From Bordetella parapertussis (lineage in GTDB: Bacteria; Cyanobacteriota; Cyanobacteriia; PCC-6307; Cyanobiaceae), in the NCBI GenBank assembly GCA_943324725.2, contig CALPMR020000192.1:1-5781 (forward strand): a DNA stretch of 5,781 bases. Reading direction: 5' to 3'. Shown here in pieces: positions 1-5,781 of this stretch. Position 1 is the stretch's first letter; every line of letters starts with the position of its first letter. Below the pieces are notes generated by a model. The model made no database searches and was not told the origin of the DNA. It saw nothing but the letters and a program-made list of their open reading frames with translations. Both the position numbers and the translations under genes were made by a program.

Positions 1-2040
1 ATCGCCGAAGCGATGGGCCGCATGCAGCTCCAGCTCCTCCTCCAGCTGCTGCACCAGCTCGGCCTGGTGCAGCACCTCGCCGGCCAGGTCGTAGCGGGGG
101 GTGTGCATGTCGTGGCGGCGGGCCATGGAGGCCACGGCCAGGGCCAGGCCGCCGCTGACGTTGTTGCCGTGCCGGAGTTCGCCGGGGTGGTGCATGTCAG
201 GTGGATCGAGCTGCTCAACATGCAGACAGCTGAGTTCGGCATGCAGGCTGACCACCGCCGCACAGGGCAGCAGGATCCAGACGTTCTCGTCGGTGAGGCA
301 GAGCAGCAGCGGGAACTGACCCGGGCCGGCCAGCTTGGCGACGATCACCGCCGGGGTCACCCGGCTCTTGAGCTGGGGCGCCTTGACGCTGATCAAGGTG
401 CCTTCGCTGGCGAACTGCAGGGCAAGGGTGAGCTCGTGGGCCAACGTCTCCTCGGCCTGCTGCTGCAGAATCCGCAGCAGCCGACGCTCTTCGAGCAGGC
501 GGCCGCGTTGCTTCTCATAGTCCTCGAAGTCATCCCAGGGCACATCGGCATCGCCGGCGGCCAGCAGCTCCAGCTGGCCGGCGAGTTCGGCGATGCGGGC
601 TTCGTCCTCGGCCAGGTCCAGGCTCGCCAGATAGCGGCCGAAGCTGCGATCCACCAGCTCGCGGGCCTTGGCCAGGTCGTAGCGCTGCAGCAGGTTCAGC
701 ACCATGCCGTAGCTGGGGGTGAACTGGCTCACGAGCGGATCGGCGGGGCTGGTGGCCAGGGCTCCGGCCTCACGCACGCCTTCAAAACGGCTCTGCACCG
801 TCACCACATAGCCCTGGGTATCCAGGCCCCGCCGGCCGGCCCGACCCGCCATCTGCAGAAACTCGCTGCCCATCAGCGGCCTGTGGCCTCGCTCGGTGCG
901 CTTGGAGAGCGCCGAGATCACCGTGGTGCGGGCGGGCATGTTGATGCCGGCGGCCAGGGTTTCGGTGGCGAACACCACCTTGATCAGACCCTGCTGAAAC
1001 AGCTCCTCGATCAGTTCCTTCCAGGCCGGCAACACACCGGCATGGTGGGCGGCGATGCCGCGCAGCAGGGCATCGGCGTGGCCGCCATCGCGCACCGCCT
1101 CGGGGGCCGCCGCCACGTAGGCGTCAAGACGGGCGCGGATGCGGGCCTGCTCCTCAGGGTTGACCAGGCAGACCTTGCCGAGATCGCGCAGCGACTTGTC
1201 ACAGCCGCGGCGGCTGAAGATGAAGTAAATGGCCGGCAGCATCTGCCGCTCCGCCATCTGGGCCACCACGAAACCGATCGGCGGCGCCTCCGGCTGGGGC
1301 GGACGGGCCTCCTTGGGCCCCTTGCGGCGGGTGGTTTTTGGAGGCCGCCAGACTTTGCAATTGGCATGCAGCGCCGTGCCTTCGTCGTTCAGCAGCGGAT
1401 GGAGTCCCTTGGCACTGCAGAAACTGAACGCCAGGGGCACGGGCCGGAAATCGCTGTGCACCAGCCGGGTGGGGCCATGCACCTTCTCGATCCAGTCGGT
1501 GAGCTGACCGGCGTTGGCCACCGTGGCCGAGAGGGCCACCAGCTGCACCCGACTCGGGCAGTGGATGATCGATTCCTCCCAGACGGTGCCGCGCTGGGAA
1601 TCGTTCATGTAGTGGCACTCGTCGAGCACCACCGCCTCGACATCGGCCAGGGGATCGTCGCCTTCGCGATCGATCTCCGCATAGAGCATGTTGCGGAAGA
1701 TCTCGGTGGTCATCACCACGATCCGGGCCTCGCGGTTGAGGCTCAGATCACCGGTGAGCAAGCCGACATTGTGGTCACCGAACTGGTGGCGGAAATCGCG
1801 CAGCTTCTGGTTGGAGAGGGCCTTGAGCGGCGTGGTGTAAAAAACTTTCTGGCCATGGGCCAGGGCCCGGTGAATGGCGTACTCGCCCACCAGGGTCTTG
1901 CCCGAACCGGTGGGAGCACTCACCACCACCGAATGGCCCTGGTTCAGGGCATCAATCGCTTCGTGCTGGAAGGGATCGAGCGGAAAGGGGAAAAGCTCGC
2001 CCAGGGGCGGCACGGAGCCGGTGGTTGGGCGATCGGGCAT
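1..2040 (-). CDS. Ski2-like DEAD/DEAH-box RNA helicase, 3' end cut by window edge
   Basis: This is an ATP-dependent superfamily 2 helicase of the Ski2/Mtr4 type, expected to unwind RNA in the cytoplasm during RNA processing or turnover; its best-known plant relative is the chloroplast helicase ISE2. Reading down the minus strand from 2040 gives 680 uninterrupted codons to base 1. Visible motifs are Q-motif-like PFPLDPFQHEAI (18-29), Walker A SAPTGSGKT (41-49), TTPLKAL (69-75), LTGD (95-98), Walker B DECH (140-143), SAT (171-173), IYFIFSRRGC (271-280), HHAGVLP (332-338), FATETLAAGINMPAR (357-371 approx.) and QMAGRAGRRG (396-405). The segment from about 441 (TPSYGMVLNLL) matches the post-RecA region of Ski2-like proteins. 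The DSHCT domain expected at the C-terminus would lie beyond the window. An in-frame TAA 12 bases upstream (2050-2052) makes ATG 2040 the first possible ATG; no clear Shine-Dalgarno precedes it. Family assignment is firm; the RNA substrate is unknown. Confidence 0.95.
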   Translation of the reverse strand, partial: MPDRPTTGSVPPLGELFPFPLDPFQHEAIDALNQGHSVVVSAPTGSGKTLVGEYAIHRALAHGQKVFYTTPLKALSNQKLRDFRHQFGDHNVGLLTGDLSLNREARIVVMTTEIFRNMLYAEIDREGDDPLADVEAVVLDECHYMNDSQRGTVWEESIIHCPSRVQLVALSATVANAGQLTDWIEKVHGPTRLVHSDFRPVPLAFSFCSAKGLHPLLNDEGTALHANCKVWRPPKTTRRKGPKEARPPQPEAPPIGFVVAQMAERQMLPAIYFIFSRRGCDKSLRDLGKVCLVNPEEQARIRARLDAYVAAAPEAVRDGGHADALLRGIAAHHAGVLPAWKELIEELFQQGLIKVVFATETLAAGINMPARTTVISALSKRTERGHRPLMGSEFLQMAGRAGRRGLDTQGYVVTVQSRFEGVREAGALATSPADPLVSQFTPSYGMVLNLLQRYDLAKARELVDRSFGRYLASLDLAEDEARIAELAGQLELLAAGDADVPWDDFEDYEKQRGRLLEERRLLRILQQQAEETLAHELTLALQFASEGTLISVKAPQLKSRVTPAVIVAKLAGPGQFPLLLCLTDENVWILLPCAAVVSLHAELSCLHVEQLDPPDMHHPGELRHGNNVSGGLALAVASMARRHDMHTPRYDLAGEVLHQAELVQQLEEELELHAAHRFGD

Positions 2041-2198
2041 GCACCGATCTTATGGGGTGGTGGCTGCCCGCTGAGGTGACGACGGCTGCGTGACATCAGC
2101 AGCGGCAGTCCGACCGCGCTGACCCCGTCACCGCGGATCAGCCCGGCCGTGACGAACCAGAGCCTGGTGAGCAGAAGACCTGAGCGAGCAGAAGAACT
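2041..2198. other. Spacer between the DUF2252 gene and the helicase gene
   Basis: This 158-base gap separates two minus-strand genes. I see no gene and no strong intrinsic terminator. Small elements are a 5-bp stem with a 3-base loop (ACCAG-AGC-CTGGT, 2156-2168) lacking a following T-run, a 6-bp inverted pair CGTCAC/GTGACG (2126-2131 with 2149-2154), and a 10-base direct repeat GAGCAGAAGA at 2169-2178 and 2186-2195. The gap is long enough for the helicase to have its own promoter, but no convincing -10/-35 pair is visible. Read-through from the DUF2252 gene is equally possible. Confidence 0.5.
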
Positions 2199-3590
2199 TC
2201 AGTCCTCTTCCACCAACGCCTCGACTCGTCCGGTGTTGACGGCTTCCACCAGGGCGGCGTGATCGCGAACGGTCTGATCGGCGTAGGCCAGGGCGAACTG
2301 GCCCAGGGCCCGATCGAACTTGTCACCCTTGCCCAGATAGCCGCTGATCCTGGCGCCGTCGCCGGATTTGGCATGGGCGCGGGCCAGGGTCCAGCCGCAG
2401 TATTCGCTGTAACGCGAGAGCTGAACGGCGGCTACCCGTTCGAGTGGGAACGACATCTTCATATCGCGCAACTGGCGCACATAGAAATCACGACCATGGC
2501 GCCCGCGCACCCAGCCCAGGAAGATATCGCTGGAGGACTGGGTCAGCCGTTGTCCCATGACGACCCGCTGCCCCTGATTGTCATAGTGACTGGCCTCGGT
2601 GTAGGGCTCAAGCACGGAACGCCGCACCTCCTTGACCTGCAGGATCAGCGGATGGTTGTCCTCCGAGAAGAACAGTCCGATCAGGCAGCGGGTGCCGACA
2701 CTACCGATACCGACCACCTTGAGAGCCGCATCTTCAAAGCGATAGCGATCAAACAGAACCCGGCGCTCATCGGACAAGGTCTGGCGGTAGTCCTCCAGTC
2801 CCTCCTGAAAGATGGCGTCGAAATCTTCGGTCGCCGGATGATACAGAACCGGTGGTTGATCGAGAATGCGGGGTCGACCGCCGACGCTCGTGACAATCTT
2901 GGGGAACAGATTGTCGAGGACCCGTCCGCGGGCCTTGCGGGCCAACGCCTCGCGGCGCTCTTTGGCCCTTTCATCGGGAGCCATGGCAATGATGCTGTCC
3001 ATGTCGAGGCGGTTGTACCAGACCTCCAGCGGACTCATGGCCGAATACTCGCGCAGATGCTGGCGATAGGAGCGCACGCAATCGCGAACGGCCACCTCGG
3101 ACTCCTCATCGTCGAGATCATTCTCGCGACCGGCGACGACCACACTGGTGACCAGACGCTTGAGATCCCATTCCCAGGGAGCTGGGTGGGTTTCATCAAA
3201 ATCGTTGAGATCAAAAACCAGGTTGCGCTCGGGGGTGGCGAACAAGCCGAAGTTGAGCAGATGGCAGTCGCCGCAGGCCTGCACCTGGACGCCGATGCTG
3301 GGGGTGGTCGCCAGGTCATAGGCCATCAGGGCGGCGGAACCGCGCAGAAAGGTGAAGGGACTACGGAGCATGCGCCCGTAGCGAATCGGGATCAACTCGG
3401 ACAGTCGATCGTGATTGGACTCTTCCAGGACGGCAATCGGATCCCGCCGATCGCCACGCGGCTGCCAGTGCGCATGATCTTCGCGGGGGGTCTGCTGCCG
3501 CAGCGCTTTCCCGAGCGCCATCCGTTCCGGCCTGGCCCGGAACTGGGCCTGGGAGGCGCCGCGGGGGCTGATCTGCAGTTGATCGTTCAT
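2199..3590 (-). CDS. DUF2252 (COG4320) family protein, kinase-like motifs
   Basis: This is a complete 463-residue protein of the DUF2252 family, whose biochemical function is not established. No signal peptide or membrane segment is visible, so it is probably cytoplasmic. Diagnostic motifs in order are SPFTFLRGSA (77-86), GDCHLLNFG (107-115), FDLNDFDET (126-134), WDLKRLVTS (141-149), a glycine-rich stretch VGIGSVGTRC (293-302), LQVKE (317-321), GQRVVMGQRLTQ (340-351), DIFLGW (355-360), YVRQLRDMK (370-378) and GWTLARAHAKSGD (399-411). GDxHxxN followed by a DFDE-type motif resembles the catalytic and metal-binding loops of aminoglycoside-phosphotransferase-like kinases, so a phosphotransferase role is an inference. 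Length is normal for the family. The start at 3590 is supported by AGGAG ten bases upstream. It is divergent from bioF and upstream of the helicase on the same strand. Sampled stretches are less GC-rich than bioF. Confidence 0.93.
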   Translation of the reverse strand: MNDQLQISPRGASQAQFRARPERMALGKALRQQTPREDHAHWQPRGDRRDPIAVLEESNHDRLSELIPIRYGRMLRSPFTFLRGSAALMAYDLATTPSIGVQVQACGDCHLLNFGLFATPERNLVFDLNDFDETHPAPWEWDLKRLVTSVVVAGRENDLDDEESEVAVRDCVRSYRQHLREYSAMSPLEVWYNRLDMDSIIAMAPDERAKERREALARKARGRVLDNLFPKIVTSVGGRPRILDQPPVLYHPATEDFDAIFQEGLEDYRQTLSDERRVLFDRYRFEDAALKVVGIGSVGTRCLIGLFFSEDNHPLILQVKEVRRSVLEPYTEASHYDNQGQRVVMGQRLTQSSSDIFLGWVRGRHGRDFYVRQLRDMKMSFPLERVAAVQLSRYSEYCGWTLARAHAKSGDGARISGYLGKGDKFDRALGQFALAYADQTVRDHAALVEAVNTGRVEALVEED

Positions 3591-3600
3591 GGTGACTCTG

Positions 3601-3605
3601 CTCCT
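3601..3605 (-). promoter_or_regulatory. Ribosome binding site of the DUF2252 gene
   Basis: The minus strand reads AGGAG here, separated by ten bases from the ATG at 3590. It is the clearest Shine-Dalgarno sequence in the window. It favours the 463-residue start over the internal Met24. Confidence 0.7.
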
Positions 3606-3629
3606 GAATGGACCCTAGGAATGGCGCCG

Positions 3630-3716
3630 TCACCTGAAGTGGCGTGACGCCAGTGGCAGCACACTCAGAAATCCCGGCATCGCTTCATTCGTCAGAAGGT
3701 CGATGATTTCAGCCAT
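3630..3716 (-). other. Possible 28-codon leader ORF upstream of the DUF2252 gene
   Basis: On the minus strand an ATG at 3716 opens 28 codons ending in TGA at 3632-3630, 39 bases before the DUF2252 start. The peptide begins MAEIIDLLTNEAMPGF and ends ASRHFR. Its residue mix is protein-like, but no Shine-Dalgarno precedes it (the upstream bases are C-rich). It could be a short leader peptide, the remnant of a gene, or chance. I do not recognise it. Confidence 0.15.
3640..3652. repeat. 13-base inverted repeat ahead of the DUF2252 gene
   Basis: TGGCGT-G-ACGCCA is a perfect inverted repeat with 6-base arms around one central base, lying about 50 bases upstream of the DUF2252 start codon. It could be an operator half-site pair. 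The neighbouring CGTCAC at 3628-3633 can also pair with GTGACG at 3644-3649. No known regulator is matched. Confidence 0.35.
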
Positions 3717-3799
3717 GGGGGAATGGGGTGAGTGGATGACGTTCCACACGCAAGATCAGGGGTGGCATGAACGAATCGCAGCCGGCCTGCCCCTCAGCA

Positions 3800-3807
3800 G
3801 CGATCGC
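3800..3807. repeat. HIP1 octamer GCGATCGC
   Basis: This is the palindromic octamer known as HIP1, which is over-represented in many cyanobacterial genomes. I found only this one exact copy in the window, so it is weak support for a cyanobacterial source rather than a functional site. Confidence 0.6.
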
Positions 3808-3986
3808 GAAACGCCGGGCTGCTCAAGGCTGTTGCGTCTTCGGCCTCGGCACTGTGCTGGGGAAGAAGCCTGACCTGACCCAGTCCCGATCGCTGTCGGC
3901 CTTGCCGCCGCGCCTGATCAGCCGCGCAGGGCCAGCTCCCTGCCCCAGCCCCCACGCCATTCCAGACTTGCCGGAGTTCCTGCCCC

Positions 3987-3998
3987 CAGGACGTCCTG
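3987..3998. promoter_or_regulatory. 12-base palindrome upstream of bioF, possible operator
   Basis: CAGGACGTCCTG is a perfect palindrome ending 42 bases before the bioF start codon. Its position suits an operator, but it does not resemble the published BirA, BioR or BioQ biotin operators. A palindrome of this size is expected about once by chance in a sequence this long. Confidence 0.2.
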
Positions 3999-4040
3999 AG
4001 CCCCTCTCCTCTTCCCTGCGACCCGTGCGCCTCCGCGGCC

Positions 4041-5288
4041 ATGCCCGCGGCTGCAGCCGTTGTGCCGCTTTGGCGCCAGCAACTGCGTAACCAGCTGGAG
4101 GAGCTGCCCAGCGCTCGCCGCCGCCTGCTGCGCAGCCTGGAGCCTGGGGCCAGCGCCCAGCTCCAGCCCTTGTCGGCCGCTGGCAAGGCGGCAGCCCCCC
4201 TGCTGGATCTGGCCAGCAACGACTACCTGGGCTTCAGCCGTCACCCAGCGGTGCTGGCGGCCGCGGCCGCTGAACTGGCGGTCAGCGGCCTGGGGGCCGG
4301 CGCCTCCCGACTGGTCTCCGGCACCCGGCCGGTGCACCTGCAGCTGGAGGCGGCCCTGGCCGCCTGGCTGGGGCGCGAGCGGGCCTTGCTGTTTCCCAGC
4401 GGTTTCCAGGCCAATCTCGCCGCGGTGTCGGCCCTGGCCGATCGCCACAGCCTGGTGCTGGCCGATCGGCTCATCCACCACTCCTTGCTGGCCGGCGTGC
4501 GCGGCAGCGGGGCCCGCCTGCAGCGCTTCGCCCACAACGATCCGGCCGATCTGGAGCGGCGGCTGCTGGCGGCCCGGCGACAGCGACCCGCCGGGCGCGT
4601 CCTGGTGCTCTGCGAAAGCCTGTACAGCATGGAAGGCAGCAGTCCGCCGCTGGCGGCTGTGGCGGCCCTCTGCGCCCGCCACGAAGCGCCCTTGCTGGTG
4701 GATGAGGCCCACGCCCTGGGGGTGATCGGCTCCGCTGGCCGCGGCCTGGCCCATGGGCTGGCGGCTGTGGCGATCGTCAGCGGCACCTTCGGCAAGGCCT
4801 TCGGCAGCGGTGGTGCCTTCCTGGCCTGCGATGGGCTGGTGGCGGAGTGGCTGCTGCAGAGCAGCGGCGCCTTCCGCTACACCACCGCCCTCGCTCCGCC
4901 CCTGGCTGCCGGCGCCCTGGCGGCCCTCGGCCAGATCCAGAGCGATCCCCAGGCGGCGACGGCCCTGCTGCAGCGCGCTGAGCGCTGGCGCCAGGGATTG
5001 GCGGCAGCGGGCTGGCCCCGGCCCCCTGGCAGCGGCCCGATCCTGTCGGTGCTGATCGGAGGCGACGACGACGCCCTGCGGCGGCAGCGACAACTCGAGG
5101 CAGCGGGATTGCTCTGCGTTGCGATCCGGCCGCCCACGGTGCCCGCCGGCACGGCCCGGCTGCGGCTGGTGTTGCGCCAGGATCTGCCCGCCGGCACCCT
5201 GACGCGCCTGCTGGCGGCCCTGGGACCGCCGCCGGCTCCAGGCCCTCACCGCCCAAACCCGCCTCTGGATCGCCATGTCAGCAGCTGA
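4041..5288 (+). CDS. bioF: 8-amino-7-oxononanoate synthase (BioF)
   Basis: This PLP-dependent enzyme condenses pimeloyl-ACP (or pimeloyl-CoA) with L-alanine, releasing CO2, to give 8-amino-7-oxononanoate (KAPA), the first step of biotin ring assembly in the cytoplasm. The 415-residue product carries the alpha-oxoamine synthase signature: SNDYLG (59-64), GASRLVSG (87-94), RLIHHSLL (143-150, with His146 in the cofactor-stacking position), ESLYSMEG (192-199), DEAHALGVIG (221-230, Asp221 and His224 contacting PLP), SGTFGKAFGSGG (247-258, Lys252 the Schiff-base lysine), RYTTALAPP (279-287) and IRPPTVPAGTARLRL (362-376). It is somewhat longer than the roughly 385 residues usual for the family, through a longer N-terminus and a Pro-rich tail after about 396. 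ATG 4041 lacks a Shine-Dalgarno; GTG 4062 is a possible alternative start. Its 3' end overlaps the next gene by 14 bases, indicating one transcript. Confidence 0.96.
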   Translation: MPAAAAVVPLWRQQLRNQLEELPSARRRLLRSLEPGASAQLQPLSAAGKAAAPLLDLASNDYLGFSRHPAVLAAAAAELAVSGLGAGASRLVSGTRPVHLQLEAALAAWLGRERALLFPSGFQANLAAVSALADRHSLVLADRLIHHSLLAGVRGSGARLQRFAHNDPADLERRLLAARRQRPAGRVLVLCESLYSMEGSSPPLAAVAALCARHEAPLLVDEAHALGVIGSAGRGLAHGLAAVAIVSGTFGKAFGSGGAFLACDGLVAEWLLQSSGAFRYTTALAPPLAAGALAALGQIQSDPQAATALLQRAERWRQGLAAAGWPRPPGSGPILSVLIGGDDDALRRQRQLEAAGLLCVAIRPPTVPAGTARLRLVLRQDLPAGTLTRLLAALGPPPAPGPHRPNPPLDRHVSS

Positions 5289-5781
5289 AGCCGCGGCCCT
5301 GCAGGTGATCGCCATGCATGGCTGGTGCGGCGAAGCCAGCCACTGGCAGCCATGGCAGCGCCAATTCGCAGCGCACCACTGGCACTGGCAGAGCGGCGAA
5401 CGCGGCTACGGCAGCGCCGCAGCGCAGCTCCCGGACTGGCTGGAGCGGGGCGGGCGGCGGGTGGTGATCGGCCATTCGCTGGGCCCCCACCTGCTGCCCG
5501 ACGAGCTGTTGGCCCAGGCGGAGGCCGTGGTGCTGCTCGCCGGCTTCGGCCGCTTCGTGCCACCTGGCCCCCAGGGGGAGCGCCTCTCCCAGGCCCTGGC
5601 GACGATGGCCGACCAGCTGGACGACAGCGAAGCCGCCCGGGCGATGCTGCGCCGCTTCCTGCGCAAAGCCGCCGCCCCCGATCCGATCGAGCTGTCCCCC
5701 CCCGGACCGGCGCAGGGCCCATTGGGCCCGGAGCAACGCCAACGGCTGCGGGACGATCTGCAGCTGCTGCACGACACCGCA
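5275..5781 (+). CDS. bioK: Alpha/beta hydrolase, probable pimeloyl-ACP methyl ester esterase BioK, 3' end cut
   Basis: The first 169 codons of an alpha/beta-hydrolase run to the right edge. An HGWCG oxyanion-hole motif (15-19) follows the first beta strand, and GHSLG (66-70) is the nucleophile elbow with Ser68. The catalytic Asp and His would lie beyond the window. Such an enzyme next to bioF is expected to hydrolyse pimeloyl-ACP methyl ester, ending the BioC/FabI-dependent disguise of pimelate and supplying BioF's substrate. BioK is the known non-BioH esterase of Prochlorococcus/Synechococcus, where it sits in the biotin cluster; that name rests on context and the inferred host. Only the start at 5275 leaves a complete first strand, since the next ATG (codon 14) would remove it. 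The ATG lies inside bioF in the -1 reading frame and lacks a strong Shine-Dalgarno, suggesting translational coupling. A BioH-like or unrelated hydrolase remains possible. Confidence 0.78.
   Translation, partial: MSAAEAAALQVIAMHGWCGEASHWQPWQRQFAAHHWHWQSGERGYGSAAAQLPDWLERGGRRVVIGHSLGPHLLPDELLAQAEAVVLLAGFGRFVPPGPQGERLSQALATMADQLDDSEAARAMLRRFLRKAAAPDPIELSPPGPAQGPLGPEQRQRLRDDLQLLHDTA

Larger units (their letters stand above)
3591..4040. other. Divergent intergenic region between the DUF2252 gene and bioF
   Basis: This 450-base region must carry the promoters of both the DUF2252 gene (leftward) and the biotin operon (rightward). No convincing sigma70-type -10/-35 pair stands out on either strand. 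The right-hand half (about 3840-4040) is C-rich on the plus strand, and no purine-rich ribosome binding site precedes bioF. I saw no tRNA, no riboswitch-like fold and no site matching the classical BirA, BioR or BioQ operators. Candidate small elements are listed separately. An open frame of 107 codons at 3767-4090 has no protein-like character and overlaps bioF out of frame, so I do not call it a gene. Confidence 0.6.

Noticed and set aside
13..2079. A 688-codon plus-strand open frame opposite the helicase
   Set aside because: Its product is a low-complexity Gln/His/Gly/Ala mixture with no motifs. The minus-strand frame shows a full set of helicase motifs. Long antisense frames are expected opposite GC-rich genes.
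2156..2168. Small hairpin ACCAG-AGC-CTGGT after the DUF2252 gene as a terminator
   Set aside because: The stem is only 5 bp and no T-run follows on the transcribed strand, so it is not a convincing intrinsic terminator.
2259..3647. A 462-codon plus-strand open frame opposite the DUF2252 gene
   Set aside because: It lacks recognisable domains, while the opposite strand encodes a full-length DUF2252 protein with a ribosome binding site.
3591..4040. Biotin repressor site or riboswitch upstream of bioF
   Set aside because: No sequence matches the BirA, BioR or BioQ consensus sites, and no extended conserved-looking fold is visible by eye.
3767..4090. A 107-codon plus-strand open frame running into bioF
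   Set aside because: It is Pro/Arg/Ser-rich with no family resemblance, no ribosome binding site, and it overlaps bioF out of frame.
4257..4270. Perfect 14-base palindrome GCGGCCGCGGCCGC inside bioF
   Set aside because: It encodes a run of alanines in a conserved helix and is explained by GC-rich alanine codons rather than by a regulatory site.
3918..5315. A 465-codon minus-strand open frame opposite bioF
   Set aside because: Its translation is repetitive Gln/Gly/Ala/Arg-rich sequence typical of an antisense shadow; bioF on the plus strand is unambiguous.

Overview
The window looks like a piece of a high-GC picocyanobacterial chromosome (Synechococcus/Cyanobium type). The evidence is a biotin gene pair in which bioF overlaps an alpha/beta-hydrolase gene in the position where picocyanobacteria carry bioK, a Ski2-like RNA helicase of the kind found across cyanobacteria and plastids, very GC-rich codon choice, and one copy of the cyanobacterial HIP1 octamer. 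The genus is inferred from protein character and gene order, not from a marker gene.

Layout from left to right. (1) On the minus strand, the first 680 codons of a DEAD/DEAH-box (DECH) helicase start at 2040 and run off the left edge; the C-terminal part is missing. (2) A 158-base spacer holds only short, weak repeats. (3) A complete 463-residue DUF2252 protein lies on the minus strand at 2199-3590 with a good ribosome binding site. (4) A 450-base divergent intergenic region (3591-4040) contains a possible 28-codon leader ORF, a 13-base inverted repeat in front of the DUF2252 gene, one HIP1 site, and a 12-base perfect palindrome just ahead of bioF. (5) A complete bioF lies on the plus strand at 4041-5288. 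(6) An alpha/beta hydrolase, probably the pimeloyl-ACP methyl ester esterase BioK, starts inside the end of bioF at 5275 and is cut by the right edge.

The plus-strand pair forms the start of a biotin operon. The hydrolase would release pimeloyl-ACP from its methyl ester, and BioF would condense that product with L-alanine to make 8-amino-7-oxononanoate. The two minus-strand genes have no evident functional link to biotin and may be co-transcribed with each other. No mobile element, CRISPR array, tRNA or rRNA was seen.

Most of the window is ordinary core metabolism and RNA housekeeping. The item most worth a second look is the DUF2252 protein. Its kinase-like catalytic motifs come before, rather than after, a glycine-rich loop and lysine pair, which suggests a circularly permuted kinase-like fold. 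No convincing new multi-gene system is visible.
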